Below are positions 6,992 through 12,407 of a stretch of 32,199 nucleotides of DNA, in pieces (the first letter of the stretch is position 1; every line of letters begins with the position of its first letter). Below the pieces are notes generated by a model. It was not told the DNA's origin, ran no database searches, and saw nothing but the letters and a program-made list of their open reading frames with translations. The stretch comes from a virus, in the IMG/VR virus record IMGVR_UViG_3300020160_001165, positions 1-32,199 of that record. One strand, 5' to 3'. A program made the translations under genes and the position numbers.

Positions 6992-7271
6992 ACTCTTCTC
7001 CTTGTGTTTCGCTATCCCCATTATCTTCTTCTTCATCTTCATCAAAGCTTTCAAACATTTCAATCCAACATTCTGGATGTATACCTGAAATCATAAGTTC
7101 TCTATCTTCTTTTGGCATAAGAGGATAGACATCTTGAACATGTTCTTGTTTGATAAACAATCTTTGGTATTCTTCATAATTAATACCAAATTGACTTTCT
7201 TCTCCACAATGATTACATGTTCTTTTAAAACCATAAATCTCATTAGTAATCATATAAACATTACCTCTCAT
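6978..7271 (-). CDS. Conserved phage protein with CNHCG and SGIHPECW motifs
   Basis: In this 97-residue protein C19-N-H-C22 near the N-terminus is followed by VQDVYPLMPKEDRELMISGI and HPECW (about 65-69). The pattern '.QdVFP.l...dRE.l.sGi...CW..lf' is one I recall from many actinobacteriophage hypothetical proteins. The cysteines and histidine could form one zinc site. The C-terminal 25 residues are very acidic and probably disordered. AAAGGAAACAAA before the ATG at 7271 fixes the start. Confidence 0.8.
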   Translation of the reverse strand: MRGNVYMITNEIYGFKRTCNHCGEESQFGINYEEYQRLFIKQEHVQDVYPLMPKEDRELMISGIHPECWIEMFESFDEDEEEDNGDSETQGEEYGEQ

Positions 7272-7554
7272 TTTGTTTCCTTTCTACTATAACTCTAGCT
7301 TCATATCTAACTCTTTTTGAAGGATTATCGTAAGCTAATGAGCCAGGTTCTGCTTTAGACATAACTGGCAACTCATCTCTATAAATATAGATAACTGTAC
7401 CGTTAACTTCAATATCTAATCGATATCCATCATAACCAATAAAATCAGTCATAGCTTCTTCTACTGTATCAAAAAATGTAACAACACCATTTTGATTTCT
7501 TGTTGAGTATGGAGTATCTTTCATAAGATATTCCTCTGGGATTCCATCAATCAT
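7261..7554 (-). CDS. Hypothetical beta-rich protein
   Basis: This 97-residue protein uses the ATG at 7554 because AAAGGAG lies seven bases upstream; an ATG at 7560 touches that site and an extension to 7593 would overlap the upstream gene deeply. The sequence alternates strand-like segments (RLDIEVNGTVIYIYRDEL, about 45-62) with a basic C-terminus (RKQNER). No family recognised. Confidence 0.7.
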   Translation of the reverse strand: MIDGIPEEYLMKDTPYSTRNQNGVVTFFDTVEEAMTDFIGYDGYRLDIEVNGTVIYIYRDELPVMSKAEPGSLAYDNPSKRVRYEARVIVERKQNER

Positions 7555-7804
7555 TTTCATTCTCCTTTTCATAATTGTAATCAATATCTTCATTAATCAT
7601 AAAGACTCTTTCTTTCATTTTTTGTTCAATACATTCATCACAAATCCAAATAAGCATTTGGGAAAGATCAAATTTAGAACCATATCCACCTTCAACAACA
7701 ACTTCAATTGCTCCATCTATTTCCATTAGGGAACTTTTCCCAAATGTTAAATAATCAAGTTGCTTTCCACAAGAAAAACAAGGACATACTGTAACCATTT
7801 TCAT
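7547..7804 (-). CDS. Zinc-binding phage protein with GGYGSKFD motif
   Basis: In this 85-residue protein C7, C9 and C12 pair with C55-D-E-C58 to give a likely zinc ribbon around a central beta segment carrying EGGYGSKFD (about 38-46). 'GGYGS..D' between two cysteine knuckles occurs in small bacterial and phage hypothetical proteins. TGGAG lies eight bases before the ATG, which forms an ATGA overlap with the upstream stop. The C-terminus is acidic. Confidence 0.75.
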   Translation of the reverse strand: MKMVTVCPCFSCGKQLDYLTFGKSSLMEIDGAIEVVVEGGYGSKFDLSQMLIWICDECIEQKMKERVFMINEDIDYNYEKENEND

Positions 7805-8196
7805 TTTTTTAACTCCATATATTCAGGATGCATTTTATAAAACAGAACTGTTTTAATATGATACATTATCATTTGATGTACATAGTTAGATGCAATTCCT
7901 ATTTTCACAGCACCACCTAATCTTTTATTTTGACTAAGACTCTTAATTACAGAATCCTTAACTCTTTGTGTATAAAAACATTCTCTTTCTTTTTTGATCT
8001 GAAAAGAATTAATTGTTTTTACAATTGCTTTTCCAACTGATTTATTGCCAGATTTAGACTCAATTCCATAATCAGCAGAAAGCAAAGATTCAATTTCATA
8101 TTCATTCAATTGATATGAAACAAAATCTGGATTCTTTGACAATTGGTAATTGGTAAATTCTTCATTATTCATTTCCATAATTTTTTTAGTGTTCAT
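7801..8196 (-). CDS. Hypothetical protein
   Basis: This 131-residue protein is not recognised. The N-terminal half is acidic (NYQLSKNPDFVSYQLNEYEI, about 16-35), the centre is basic with SVIKSLSQNKRLGGAVKIG (about 83-101), and the C-terminus is helical (VHQMIMYHIKTVLFYK). That layout could suit a nucleic-acid-associated protein, but no fold is evident. AAGGATAAGGCA precedes the ATG. Confidence 0.75.
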   Translation of the reverse strand: MNTKKIMEMNNEEFTNYQLSKNPDFVSYQLNEYEIESLLSADYGIESKSGNKSVGKAIVKTINSFQIKKERECFYTQRVKDSVIKSLSQNKRLGGAVKIGIASNYVHQMIMYHIKTVLFYKMHPEYMELKK

Positions 8197-8200
8197 TGCC

Positions 8201-8425
8201 TTATCCTTCCAATAAGTCGCTTCTTACATTTAAAGAAGTCAATTCCGACTTCTTAATCCAAAAGTAATTACATTTGTGCAATAATGCCGGAGTGTAAATC
8301 TTTCGAAATTCTCTTTCTCTTATATCTAAACCAATTCGATTACACTTTTCATCTAAGCAATAATCGTAACCAGCTTCAAATCTTTCATCTATAAATTCTA
8401 GGGAACAATAAATGCATTTAGCCAT
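8201..8425 (-). CDS. Small zinc-finger phage protein
   Basis: In this 74-residue protein C4-x2-C7, C23 and C28 surround a short helix (RFEAGYDYCLDEKC). The arrangement 'C..C...F...R...GyD.Cl' recurs in small actinobacteriophage proteins of unknown role. The C-terminal half is basic and could contact nucleic acid. The ATG overlaps the end of the upstream gene by 8 nt, and no strong ribosome binding site is visible, so expression probably depends on coupling. Confidence 0.7.
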   Translation of the reverse strand: MAKCIYCSLEFIDERFEAGYDYCLDEKCNRIGLDIREREFRKIYTPALLHKCNYFWIKKSELTSLNVRSDLLEG

Positions 8426-8642
8426 TGTGGTTTGCTTTCTTTTCTAGTAGATCAATAAGCAGCTTTTGAGTTTTGATGTAATTATCAGCAATCTCTTGTC
8501 TTTTCCTTGCTGTATCAATTACATTACCTAAGCCATTAATCAAATCTGATTGCTTCTTAATAATCAGCTCTTGTTCTTTTACCTTTTTTTCAAGACTAAT
8601 AATCATCATTGTATAGACTACTTCATCACTATTTACATTCAT
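8418..8642 (-). CDS. Small coiled-coil protein
   Basis: This 74-residue protein has, from about residue 10 onwards, an almost uninterrupted amphipathic helix (IISLEKKVKEQELIIKKQSD and beyond) typical of a coiled coil. The ATG at 8642 follows the upstream stop by one base and has TTGGAGAATAAA in front; in-frame ATGs at 8660 and 8669 would overlap the upstream gene more. Function unknown. Confidence 0.7.
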   Translation of the reverse strand: MNVNSDEVVYTMMIISLEKKVKEQELIIKKQSDLINGLGNVIDTARKRQEIADNYIKTQKLLIDLLEKKANHNG

Positions 8643-8643
8643 T

Positions 8644-8907
8644 TTATTCTCCAAGTTCATAATAATCAACTCCTAATTCTTTATTTACTTTCCATTTTGT
8701 TAGAGCAGTTTGTGAATTTTTTAATTTTTCATAAGATTCTTCAGTAGATTTACTTAAATCAAAAGATATAAATTTTAATAAATCTTCAATAATAGAAACC
8801 ATTTTGAATTTTTGTGCTCTTTCTTCATTTTCTTGTTGTATTTTTTTGTCTAATCGAGAAAGACGGTATCTTTCTTTCCAGTATTCTATTTCTTCATCTT
8901 GGTTCAT
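8644..8907 (-). CDS. Small helical protein
   Basis: This 87-residue protein is highly charged at the N-terminus (EEIEYWKERYRLSRLDKKIQ, about 5-24), probably a coiled coil, and then a mixed helical region. No motif recognised. The ribosome binding site (AGAAGATAGAA) is weak compared with neighbours. The gene sits tightly between coiled-coil and unknown genes. Confidence 0.7.
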   Translation of the reverse strand: MNQDEEIEYWKERYRLSRLDKKIQQENEERAQKFKMVSIIEDLLKFISFDLSKSTEESYEKLKNSQTALTKWKVNKELGVDYYELGE

Positions 8908-8920
8908 TTCTATCTTCTTT

Positions 8921-9172
8921 CTAAAATATGTTAGCTTGTATTTTAATTAAAGCTTGATTTCTTTGTTTGATTATTTTAAGATCAATACAATTAAATTTAG
9001 CTGATTTCCTCAATGCTTTTACCATTTGCTTTTCTTCTTCTTCAGTAATTGAATCAGTAGATAACTTAATCTCTTGTCCATAACGAAGTGAAGAAACAAT
9101 TTTATGCATTTTTTTCTCTATATCTGTATTAAAGAATAGATTACTCGTATTCCAATTGGAATTTGATATCAT
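8921..9172 (-). CDS. Hypothetical protein, first gene of the terminal small-gene block
   Basis: This 83-residue protein has a helical N-terminal half (TDIEKKMHKIVSSLRYGQEI, about 16-35) and a basic beta-rich C-terminus. No family recognised. It starts 23 nt after the terminator at 9195-9221 with a strong AAAGGAAATAAAAA site, so its transcription needs readthrough of that terminator or a promoter I cannot identify in the short gap. Confidence 0.7.
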   Translation of the reverse strand: MISNSNWNTSNLFFNTDIEKKMHKIVSSLRYGQEIKLSTDSITEEEEKQMVKALRKSAKFNCIDLKIIKQRNQALIKIQANIF

Positions 9173-9194
9173 TTTTTATTTCCTTTCTGGCAAT

Positions 9195-9221
9195 AAAAAA
9201 GCCAGGGCAAAGCCCTGACTT
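9195..9221 (-). terminator. Intrinsic terminator
   Basis: Arms at 9212-9221 and 9199-9208 (plus-strand coordinates) form a 10-bp stem with one G-U pair and a 3-nt loop, followed in the transcribed direction by a run of T residues covering 9195-9200. It lies about 30 nt after the stop of the gene ending at 9252 and only 23 nt before the next start codon. An additional 7-bp hairpin (9236-9253) lies just upstream, and its second arm could alternatively pair with 9220-9225, touching the base of the terminator. Confidence 0.85.
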
Positions 9222-9251
9222 AGTTTGAATTTTTGAACTAATTTGTATTAG

Positions 9252-9677
9252 TTATTTTATGAATATAAATTCGTATTGGTTAGTCTCACTATTAAAATCA
9301 ACCATAACACTTCCGTCACCGTTGACATTTTGGAAAACATTACAATCATTATCATCAGCAATCAATGTCATAAGATGAAGCTGATACTTCATCAACTCTG
9401 AAATGTTATCCTTACTCAAATGAGTAGCTGTACGGCAATACTTAATATCGAGCATAAACCCTTTATTAAGAGAACGGCTAATCTCAACTCTTGTCAAAGC
9501 CATTTCTAAATCAGTACCTACATCATTACCCCAATAATTACGATCAAGCAAATTTGAATCGTATAAACTAGGTGTTTTTTTAGCAGTACGATTTTTACGA
9601 AAATTCAACTTTGACATTTCTGCAGCTGAAATCTTACGCACTTTTGGTTTTGTTTCTGTTTCTATTACTTCACTCAT
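9252..9677 (-). CDS. Hypothetical protein with basic N-terminus
   Basis: This 141-residue protein has a basic, probably disordered N-terminus (KPKVRKISAAEMSKLNFRKN, about 10-29) followed by a helical and then beta-rich domain ending in FIFIK. No family recognised. It is the last gene before the terminator at 9195-9221. An AGGACAGG site precedes the ATG. The basic leader would suit DNA or RNA contact, but that is speculation. Confidence 0.75.
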   Translation of the reverse strand: MSEVIETETKPKVRKISAAEMSKLNFRKNRTAKKTPSLYDSNLLDRNYWGNDVGTDLEMALTRVEISRSLNKGFMLDIKYCRTATHLSKDNISELMKYQLHLMTLIADDNDCNVFQNVNGDGSVMVDFNSETNQYEFIFIK

Positions 9678-9682
9678 TGTAT

Positions 9683-9973
9683 TTACCTGTCCTTATCTTT
9701 GTGTATTTTTGATTGATTAATAACAAGATCAATAAGAATAATTAATCTTTGCCCATCGTAATCATTTTTGTTAATCATTCCTCTTTCTAGTTGATTAGCA
9801 ATTTTATCAAGATGATTCATTGCTATATCAAATAGACTAGGCTTTTCATTCTCTGTTTCTATTGTTTCATTCATTTCTTCTCCAATATCCATTCTCATAT
9901 ACGCATCTCTTATGTTTTTTAAAGACTCAATTTTATGATTTAAGAGTCTTTCTACTTCTTTTTTTCTTTCCAT
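9683..9973 (-). CDS. Small helical protein
   Basis: This 96-residue protein is helical and charged throughout, beginning MERKKEVERLLNHKIESLKN and ending in a basic tail (KIHKDKDR). Coiled-coil formation is likely at both ends. No motif recognised. AAGGAAGAGAA precedes the ATG. Confidence 0.75.
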   Translation of the reverse strand: MERKKEVERLLNHKIESLKNIRDAYMRMDIGEEMNETIETENEKPSLFDIAMNHLDKIANQLERGMINKNDYDGQRLIILIDLVINQSKIHKDKDR

Positions 9974-9982
9974 TTCTCTTCC

Positions 9983-10426
9983 TTATTCCTTGTTTTCTTC
10001 GGCAAAATTTGTTCTAGGTGAAACATAAGAAGTAATGTTTACTGTTTCTTCACCAATAACTGCTTTTGTATTTATAGAACCATTAGAACGCAATTGTTTA
10101 GAGTGCGCCATAGGTTTAGGTCTTGACATAACTTTATTCGAAATTACAGCATTTTCAAAATAAGCAGGAGCTAAATGAGTAACATTTTCATTAACCTCAT
10201 TCTCAGCCTTTTCCGCAGCTTCTTCGTAAAGATTTGCCAGTGCGACAAGATTTAGAATAAGACCTGCGTTAAAAGAATAACCAAGATTTGTGTAAACAGT
10301 GAAGTAATCATTTGTTGAAGTAATACGGCAAATAATACCGTAATTCTTATCTCCATCATTTATTTCTAAACCCATTAACTTTTCGTCAATGAGTTCAGAT
10401 TTACTTTTTTGTATTTCTGATGTCAT
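9983..10426 (-). CDS. Hypothetical protein, first gene after the non-coding stretch
   Basis: This 147-residue protein is not recognised. Residues about 25-60 look like a small beta domain (YGIICRITSTNDYFTVYTNL), followed by a helix and a proline/serine-rich, probably disordered C-terminus. The ATG at 10426 has TTAGGGCAATTT in front. An in-frame ATG at 10447 lacks a ribosome binding site but cannot be ruled out. Its upstream region contains two TATAAT boxes and several hairpins, so it may be the first gene of its own transcript. Confidence 0.75.
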   Translation of the reverse strand: MTSEIQKSKSELIDEKLMGLEINDGDKNYGIICRITSTNDYFTVYTNLGYSFNAGLILNLVALANLYEEAAEKAENEVNENVTHLAPAYFENAVISNKVMSRPKPMAHSKQLRSNGSINTKAVIGEETVNITSYVSPRTNFAEENKE

Positions 10427-10470
10427 AAATTGCCCTAAGCCTTTCATTAAACTTATTATTAACTTATTAA

Positions 10471-10497
10471 TTCTTTTAGCAAATCTTTTGCTAAGAA
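10471..10497 (-). promoter_or_regulatory. Hairpin in the leader of the downstream gene
   Basis: In the transcribed direction TTAGCAAA and TTTGCTAA pair perfectly around an AGA loop, extended by three more pairs past a two-base bulge. It lies 24-45 nt before the possible starts of the next gene, too far to hide its ribosome binding site directly. There is no T-tract, so it is not a standard terminator. It may be a leader structure affecting mRNA stability. Confidence 0.4.
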
Positions 10498-10543
10498 TGA
10501 CTTTCAGCCTACCAGCAAGAAAAACAATACACTACACAAGAAA

Positions 10544-10564
10544 TGGATATGATTTGGATATGAT
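10544..10564. repeat. Direct repeat with 11-bp period
   Basis: The 10-mer TGGATATGAT occurs twice on the plus strand (10544-10553 and 10555-10564), separated by one base, so equivalent positions lie one helical turn apart. This arrangement is typical of protein-binding half-sites on one face of DNA. It lies downstream of the two TATAAT boxes in the direction of transcription, where a bound repressor could block elongation or initiation. Confidence 0.5.
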
Positions 10565-10601
10565 ATTGATCAGTAAATTGGCCAGAAAACTATCGAGAGT
10601 T

Positions 10602-10628
10602 ATTATAAAACTTAAGATCAGCATTATA
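10602..10628 (-). promoter_or_regulatory. Two candidate -10 boxes for the downstream gene cluster
   Basis: Two exact TATAAT hexamers occur on the minus strand at 10628-10623 and 10607-10602, about 150-200 nt before the next gene. Neither has a good -35 box at 16-18 bp, but actinobacterial promoters often depend mainly on the -10 element. The surrounding TGATCA palindromes could be operators. In AT-rich DNA such hexamers also occur by chance, so confidence is modest. Confidence 0.4.
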
Positions 10629-10648
10629 TTCAGAGTTCTGATCAGAGA

Positions 10649-10724
10649 TTGAAGAAGCCTGACCAAATACTGCCGCTAAGACTTTGGAAATCTTTTGCAG
10701 AAGCATTTGACCAGGCTTGATCAA
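10649..10724 (-). ncRNA. Long imperfect hairpin, candidate structured RNA
   Basis: In minus-strand RNA, 10718-10702 pairs with 10655-10671 in 17 consecutive base pairs including three G-U wobbles, then after one mismatch four more pairs (10700-10697 with 10673-10676), closed by a 20-nt A-rich apical region. Beyond a 2x2 internal loop, four outer pairs (10724-10721 with 10649-10652) extend it. In plus-strand RNA the G-U pairs would become A-C mismatches, so the structure favours the minus transcript. No match to a named RNA family was recognised. It could be part of a leader, a processing site or a separate small RNA. Confidence 0.5.
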
Positions 10725-10886
10725 AGTCCCATTAAACTTAATCGGAAATTTCTTGGTTAAATCATTAGCAAAATCAATTAATAAATTATTAACGCCCCGC
10801 TATTTTATTTAAACATACACGAAATTTTAGTATATATTTTTCACACCCTGGACTCGGCAGGGATAAGTTGAGTTTTCAACTCACTT

Positions 10887-11705
10887 TCAATCTTTTGCGA
10901 TAGCGTTTCTTTCAAGCCAATTCAACATGGTAGCCTGATATTTAAGCCTTCCTAAATGCAACATTTCAACTGAAGGGTCAGTCCAAATTTTTCCACCAAT
11001 TTCTTGCCAGTATCTACAGAAACCATAATCTTCAGATAAGAATCTATGTTTCTCCGGATCAACATATGAATTAAAGAATGCGTATGTCCATTCCTTTTCT
11101 TCTTCTTGTAATCCACCTGTATCATCAACATATTTCAATTCGGGATAAGAATCTATTAGCTTCTCAAACACTTCTCTTTTTATAAGCATAAACCCAGTCC
11201 CGGCATCATAGACACTAATAGCGCCATTATTAACTTCTACATTATTGCTGTCTTTATCCTTGACTGTATTGACAACAAATCGTAAAGAATTCTCAAGAAG
11301 TTTTTCGTTATCCATTCCGGCTCTAGCATTTTCCCCTACTTGTTCCCAATTAATATTCTTAATAGGATAGGCAGCTGTCATGATTTCCTTCTCATGCCAT
11401 AGCATTTTAATAATGTCGTCACCCTTAAACCCAAGGTCACAGTCAATAAACATTAAATGTGTAAACTCCTTGTTAGCTAAAAATTTAGCAGCCATTTGGT
11501 TTCTTGCTCTTGAGATTAATGAATCACTCATTGTACAAATTGAAAATTTCAATCCAATTTCTTTAAACTGCATTACTGTTCTAATTAAAGACATAACCGT
11601 AGGCTCAGAAATTAATTGATCGTAACAAGGTAAAGCAATCATTGGATACCATGAATTTATTTGTTCTTGGTCTATTTCTATTGTCTGTTCTTGAAAAATT
11701 GTCAT
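10887..11705 (-). CDS. GT-A fold glycosyltransferase
   Basis: This 272-residue protein probably transfers a sugar from a nucleotide-sugar donor. After a short leader it shows the GT-A layout: MIALPCYDQLISEPT (22-36), the RARNQMA helix (66-72), then LMFIDCDLGF (84-93) containing the metal-binding D88-x-D90, and an HEKEIMTAAYPIKNINWE stretch (about 104-121). Similar phage and bacterial proteins ('FIDaDigF... aaYP.K.idW') are annotated as glycosyltransferases. No membrane segment is seen. It is isolated from its neighbours by a terminator upstream and has a TATAAT box 5 bp before its ATG and no ribosome binding site, suggesting a leaderless transcript. Acceptor (DNA, virion protein or host glycan) is unknown. 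Confidence 0.85.
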   Translation of the reverse strand: MTIFQEQTIEIDQEQINSWYPMIALPCYDQLISEPTVMSLIRTVMQFKEIGLKFSICTMSDSLISRARNQMAAKFLANKEFTHLMFIDCDLGFKGDDIIKMLWHEKEIMTAAYPIKNINWEQVGENARAGMDNEKLLENSLRFVVNTVKDKDSNNVEVNNGAISVYDAGTGFMLIKREVFEKLIDSYPELKYVDDTGGLQEEEKEWTYAFFNSYVDPEKHRFLSEDYGFCRYWQEIGGKIWTDPSVEMLHLGRLKYQATMLNWLERNAIAKD

Positions 11706-11710
11706 GCCAT

Positions 11711-11716
11711 ATTATA
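11711..11716 (-). promoter_or_regulatory. -10 box for a probably leaderless glycosyltransferase mRNA
   Basis: The exact hexamer TATAAT reads on the minus strand at 11716-11711, separated by five bases from the ATG at 11705. Transcription starting about seven bases after the hexamer would begin at or next to the start codon. No Shine-Dalgarno sequence precedes this ATG, unlike most genes here. Leaderless mRNAs with a -10 box just before the start codon are common in actinobacteria. The hexamer directly follows the terminator T-run. Confidence 0.55.
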
Positions 11717-11719
11717 CAC

Positions 11720-11748
11720 AAAAAAAGGGCGTGATTTGCATCACGCCC
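11720..11748 (-). terminator. Strong intrinsic terminator ending the replication/terminase unit
   Basis: A perfect 9-bp GC-rich stem (arms 11740-11748 and 11727-11735 in plus coordinates) with a GCAA tetraloop in the transcript is followed by seven T residues (11726-11720). It lies 26 nt after the stop at 11774. This is the most convincing terminator in the window and separates the long upstream operon from the glycosyltransferase gene. Confidence 0.92.
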
Positions 11749-11773
11749 CTTTCTTATTTAGTTTTTTTGCTGA

Positions 11774-12121
11774 TTAAGCGTTTGTCTTTGAAGGAGACTT
11801 TACTGATTTTACATCCTTAGCCTTAACAGTAGTATTAACTGTTTCTTCTACTGCTTCAATCATTGGAGACATGTAGTAAAGGCTACTTGTATTCTTGTCA
11901 AAATGAATTTTGACACTAAGTTCCAATTTCTTTGCTTGAGCACGAATTCTTTGCTGAAGAGAATTAAACTTCTTTCCTTCTTCAACATTTTCAATCATGT
12001 ATGTTTTTCCTGTCTTACTTGATTCAATCAAAGAATTAATAATTTCCTGAAGCTCAGCCGAAGTACGACCTGAACGAGTAATTTGAGGGAAACTATCAAC
12101 TGTTTTAATATTGAGTGTCAT
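11774..12121 (-). CDS. Hypothetical protein, last gene before the strong terminator
   Basis: This 115-residue protein uses the ATG at 12121, with AAGGAATAGCAAA in front; an in-frame ATG at 12187 lies in the loop of a hairpin and lacks a ribosome binding site. Residues 1-85 look like a small alpha/beta domain (QITRSGRTSAELQEIINSLI, about 14-33; QQRIRAQAKKLELSVKIHFD, about 56-75), and the C-terminus is lysine/threonine/serine-rich and disordered. It could be a nucleic-acid-binding protein, but no family is recognised. The 100-nt gap before it contains a long hairpin, so it may be separately regulated. Confidence 0.75.
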   Translation of the reverse strand: MTLNIKTVDSFPQITRSGRTSAELQEIINSLIESSKTGKTYMIENVEEGKKFNSLQQRIRAQAKKLELSVKIHFDKNTSSLYYMSPMIEAVEETVNTTVKAKDVKSVKSPSKTNA

Positions 12122-12155
12122 TTTGCTATTCCTTGCTATGTTTGGATTTAAGAGC

Positions 12156-12217
12156 GTTTGCCCTTGTGTTAGACACACTATCGGCATTAATTAGATGGCA
12201 CAACACCCAAAGCAAAC
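12156..12217 (-). promoter_or_regulatory. Long wobble-containing hairpin in a 5' leader
   Basis: In minus-strand RNA 12217-12209 pairs with 12156-12164 (nine pairs, two G-U), and after a GG/A internal loop 12206-12201 pairs with 12166-12171 (six pairs, one G-U), leaving a 29-nt loop that contains an unused ATG. The G-U pairs form only in the minus transcript. It begins five bases after the stop of the upstream gene and ends about 35 nt before the next start. Without a T-tract it is more likely a leader or processing element than a terminator. Confidence 0.5.
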
Positions 12218-12221
12218 TTTT

Positions 12222-12407
12222 TTAAAATTCTTTTTTTACTTCGTCATGTTCATGATCAAGTTCGTGAACAACTGATTCAAGTTTTTTTATCATAATTTTC
12301 ATAACGGTATTCTCCATAATAAGGTTGGAGATTGTTCCGGTCAATTCCTTGACGATTTCATCGTAAGAAGGATTTACATCTTCTCTTGTTATAGGCTTTC
12401 GAGCCAT
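12222..12407 (-). CDS. Small helical protein following the terminase
   Basis: This 61-residue protein begins MARKPITREDVNPSYDEIVK and is then a continuous helix with a histidine/glutamate-rich coiled-coil end (ESVVHELDHEHDEVKKEF). Its ATG overlaps the end of the large terminase gene by 19 nt. No family recognised; the position right after the terminase hints at a packaging or head-related role, without direct evidence. Confidence 0.7.
   Translation of the reverse strand: MARKPITREDVNPSYDEIVKELTGTISNLIMENTVMKIMIKKLESVVHELDHEHDEVKKEF

Larger units (their letters stand above)
10448..10886. other. 439-nt non-coding stretch
   Basis: This is the longest gap in the window. No open frame with a credible start and ribosome binding site covers it. 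Two minus-strand frames stay open for 27 to about 70 codons but lack an ATG at a suitable position; a plus-strand frame beginning at 10389 has no support either. It holds a small hairpin right after the upstream stop, a CCCTG/CAGGG hairpin (about 10846-10862), a long imperfect hairpin (10649-10724), two TATAAT boxes, several TGATCA palindromes, an 11-bp-period direct repeat and a hairpin at 10471-10497. Confidence 0.7.

Noticed and set aside
10389-10652. An 87-codon plus-strand open frame across the non-coding stretch
   Set aside because: It begins inside a well-supported minus-strand gene, lies against the transcription direction of the entire window, has no ribosome binding site and its product resembles no known protein.
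10592-10800. Long minus-strand open frame in the non-coding stretch
   Set aside because: It stays open for about 70 codons but has no ATG or GTG near its beginning and no ribosome binding site; a second frame is also open over the same interval, as expected by chance around a long inverted repeat.
12122-12187. N-terminal extension of the gene at 11774-12121
   Set aside because: The upstream ATG lies in a hairpin loop and has no ribosome binding site, whereas the ATG at 12121 has AAGGAATAGCAAA at correct spacing.
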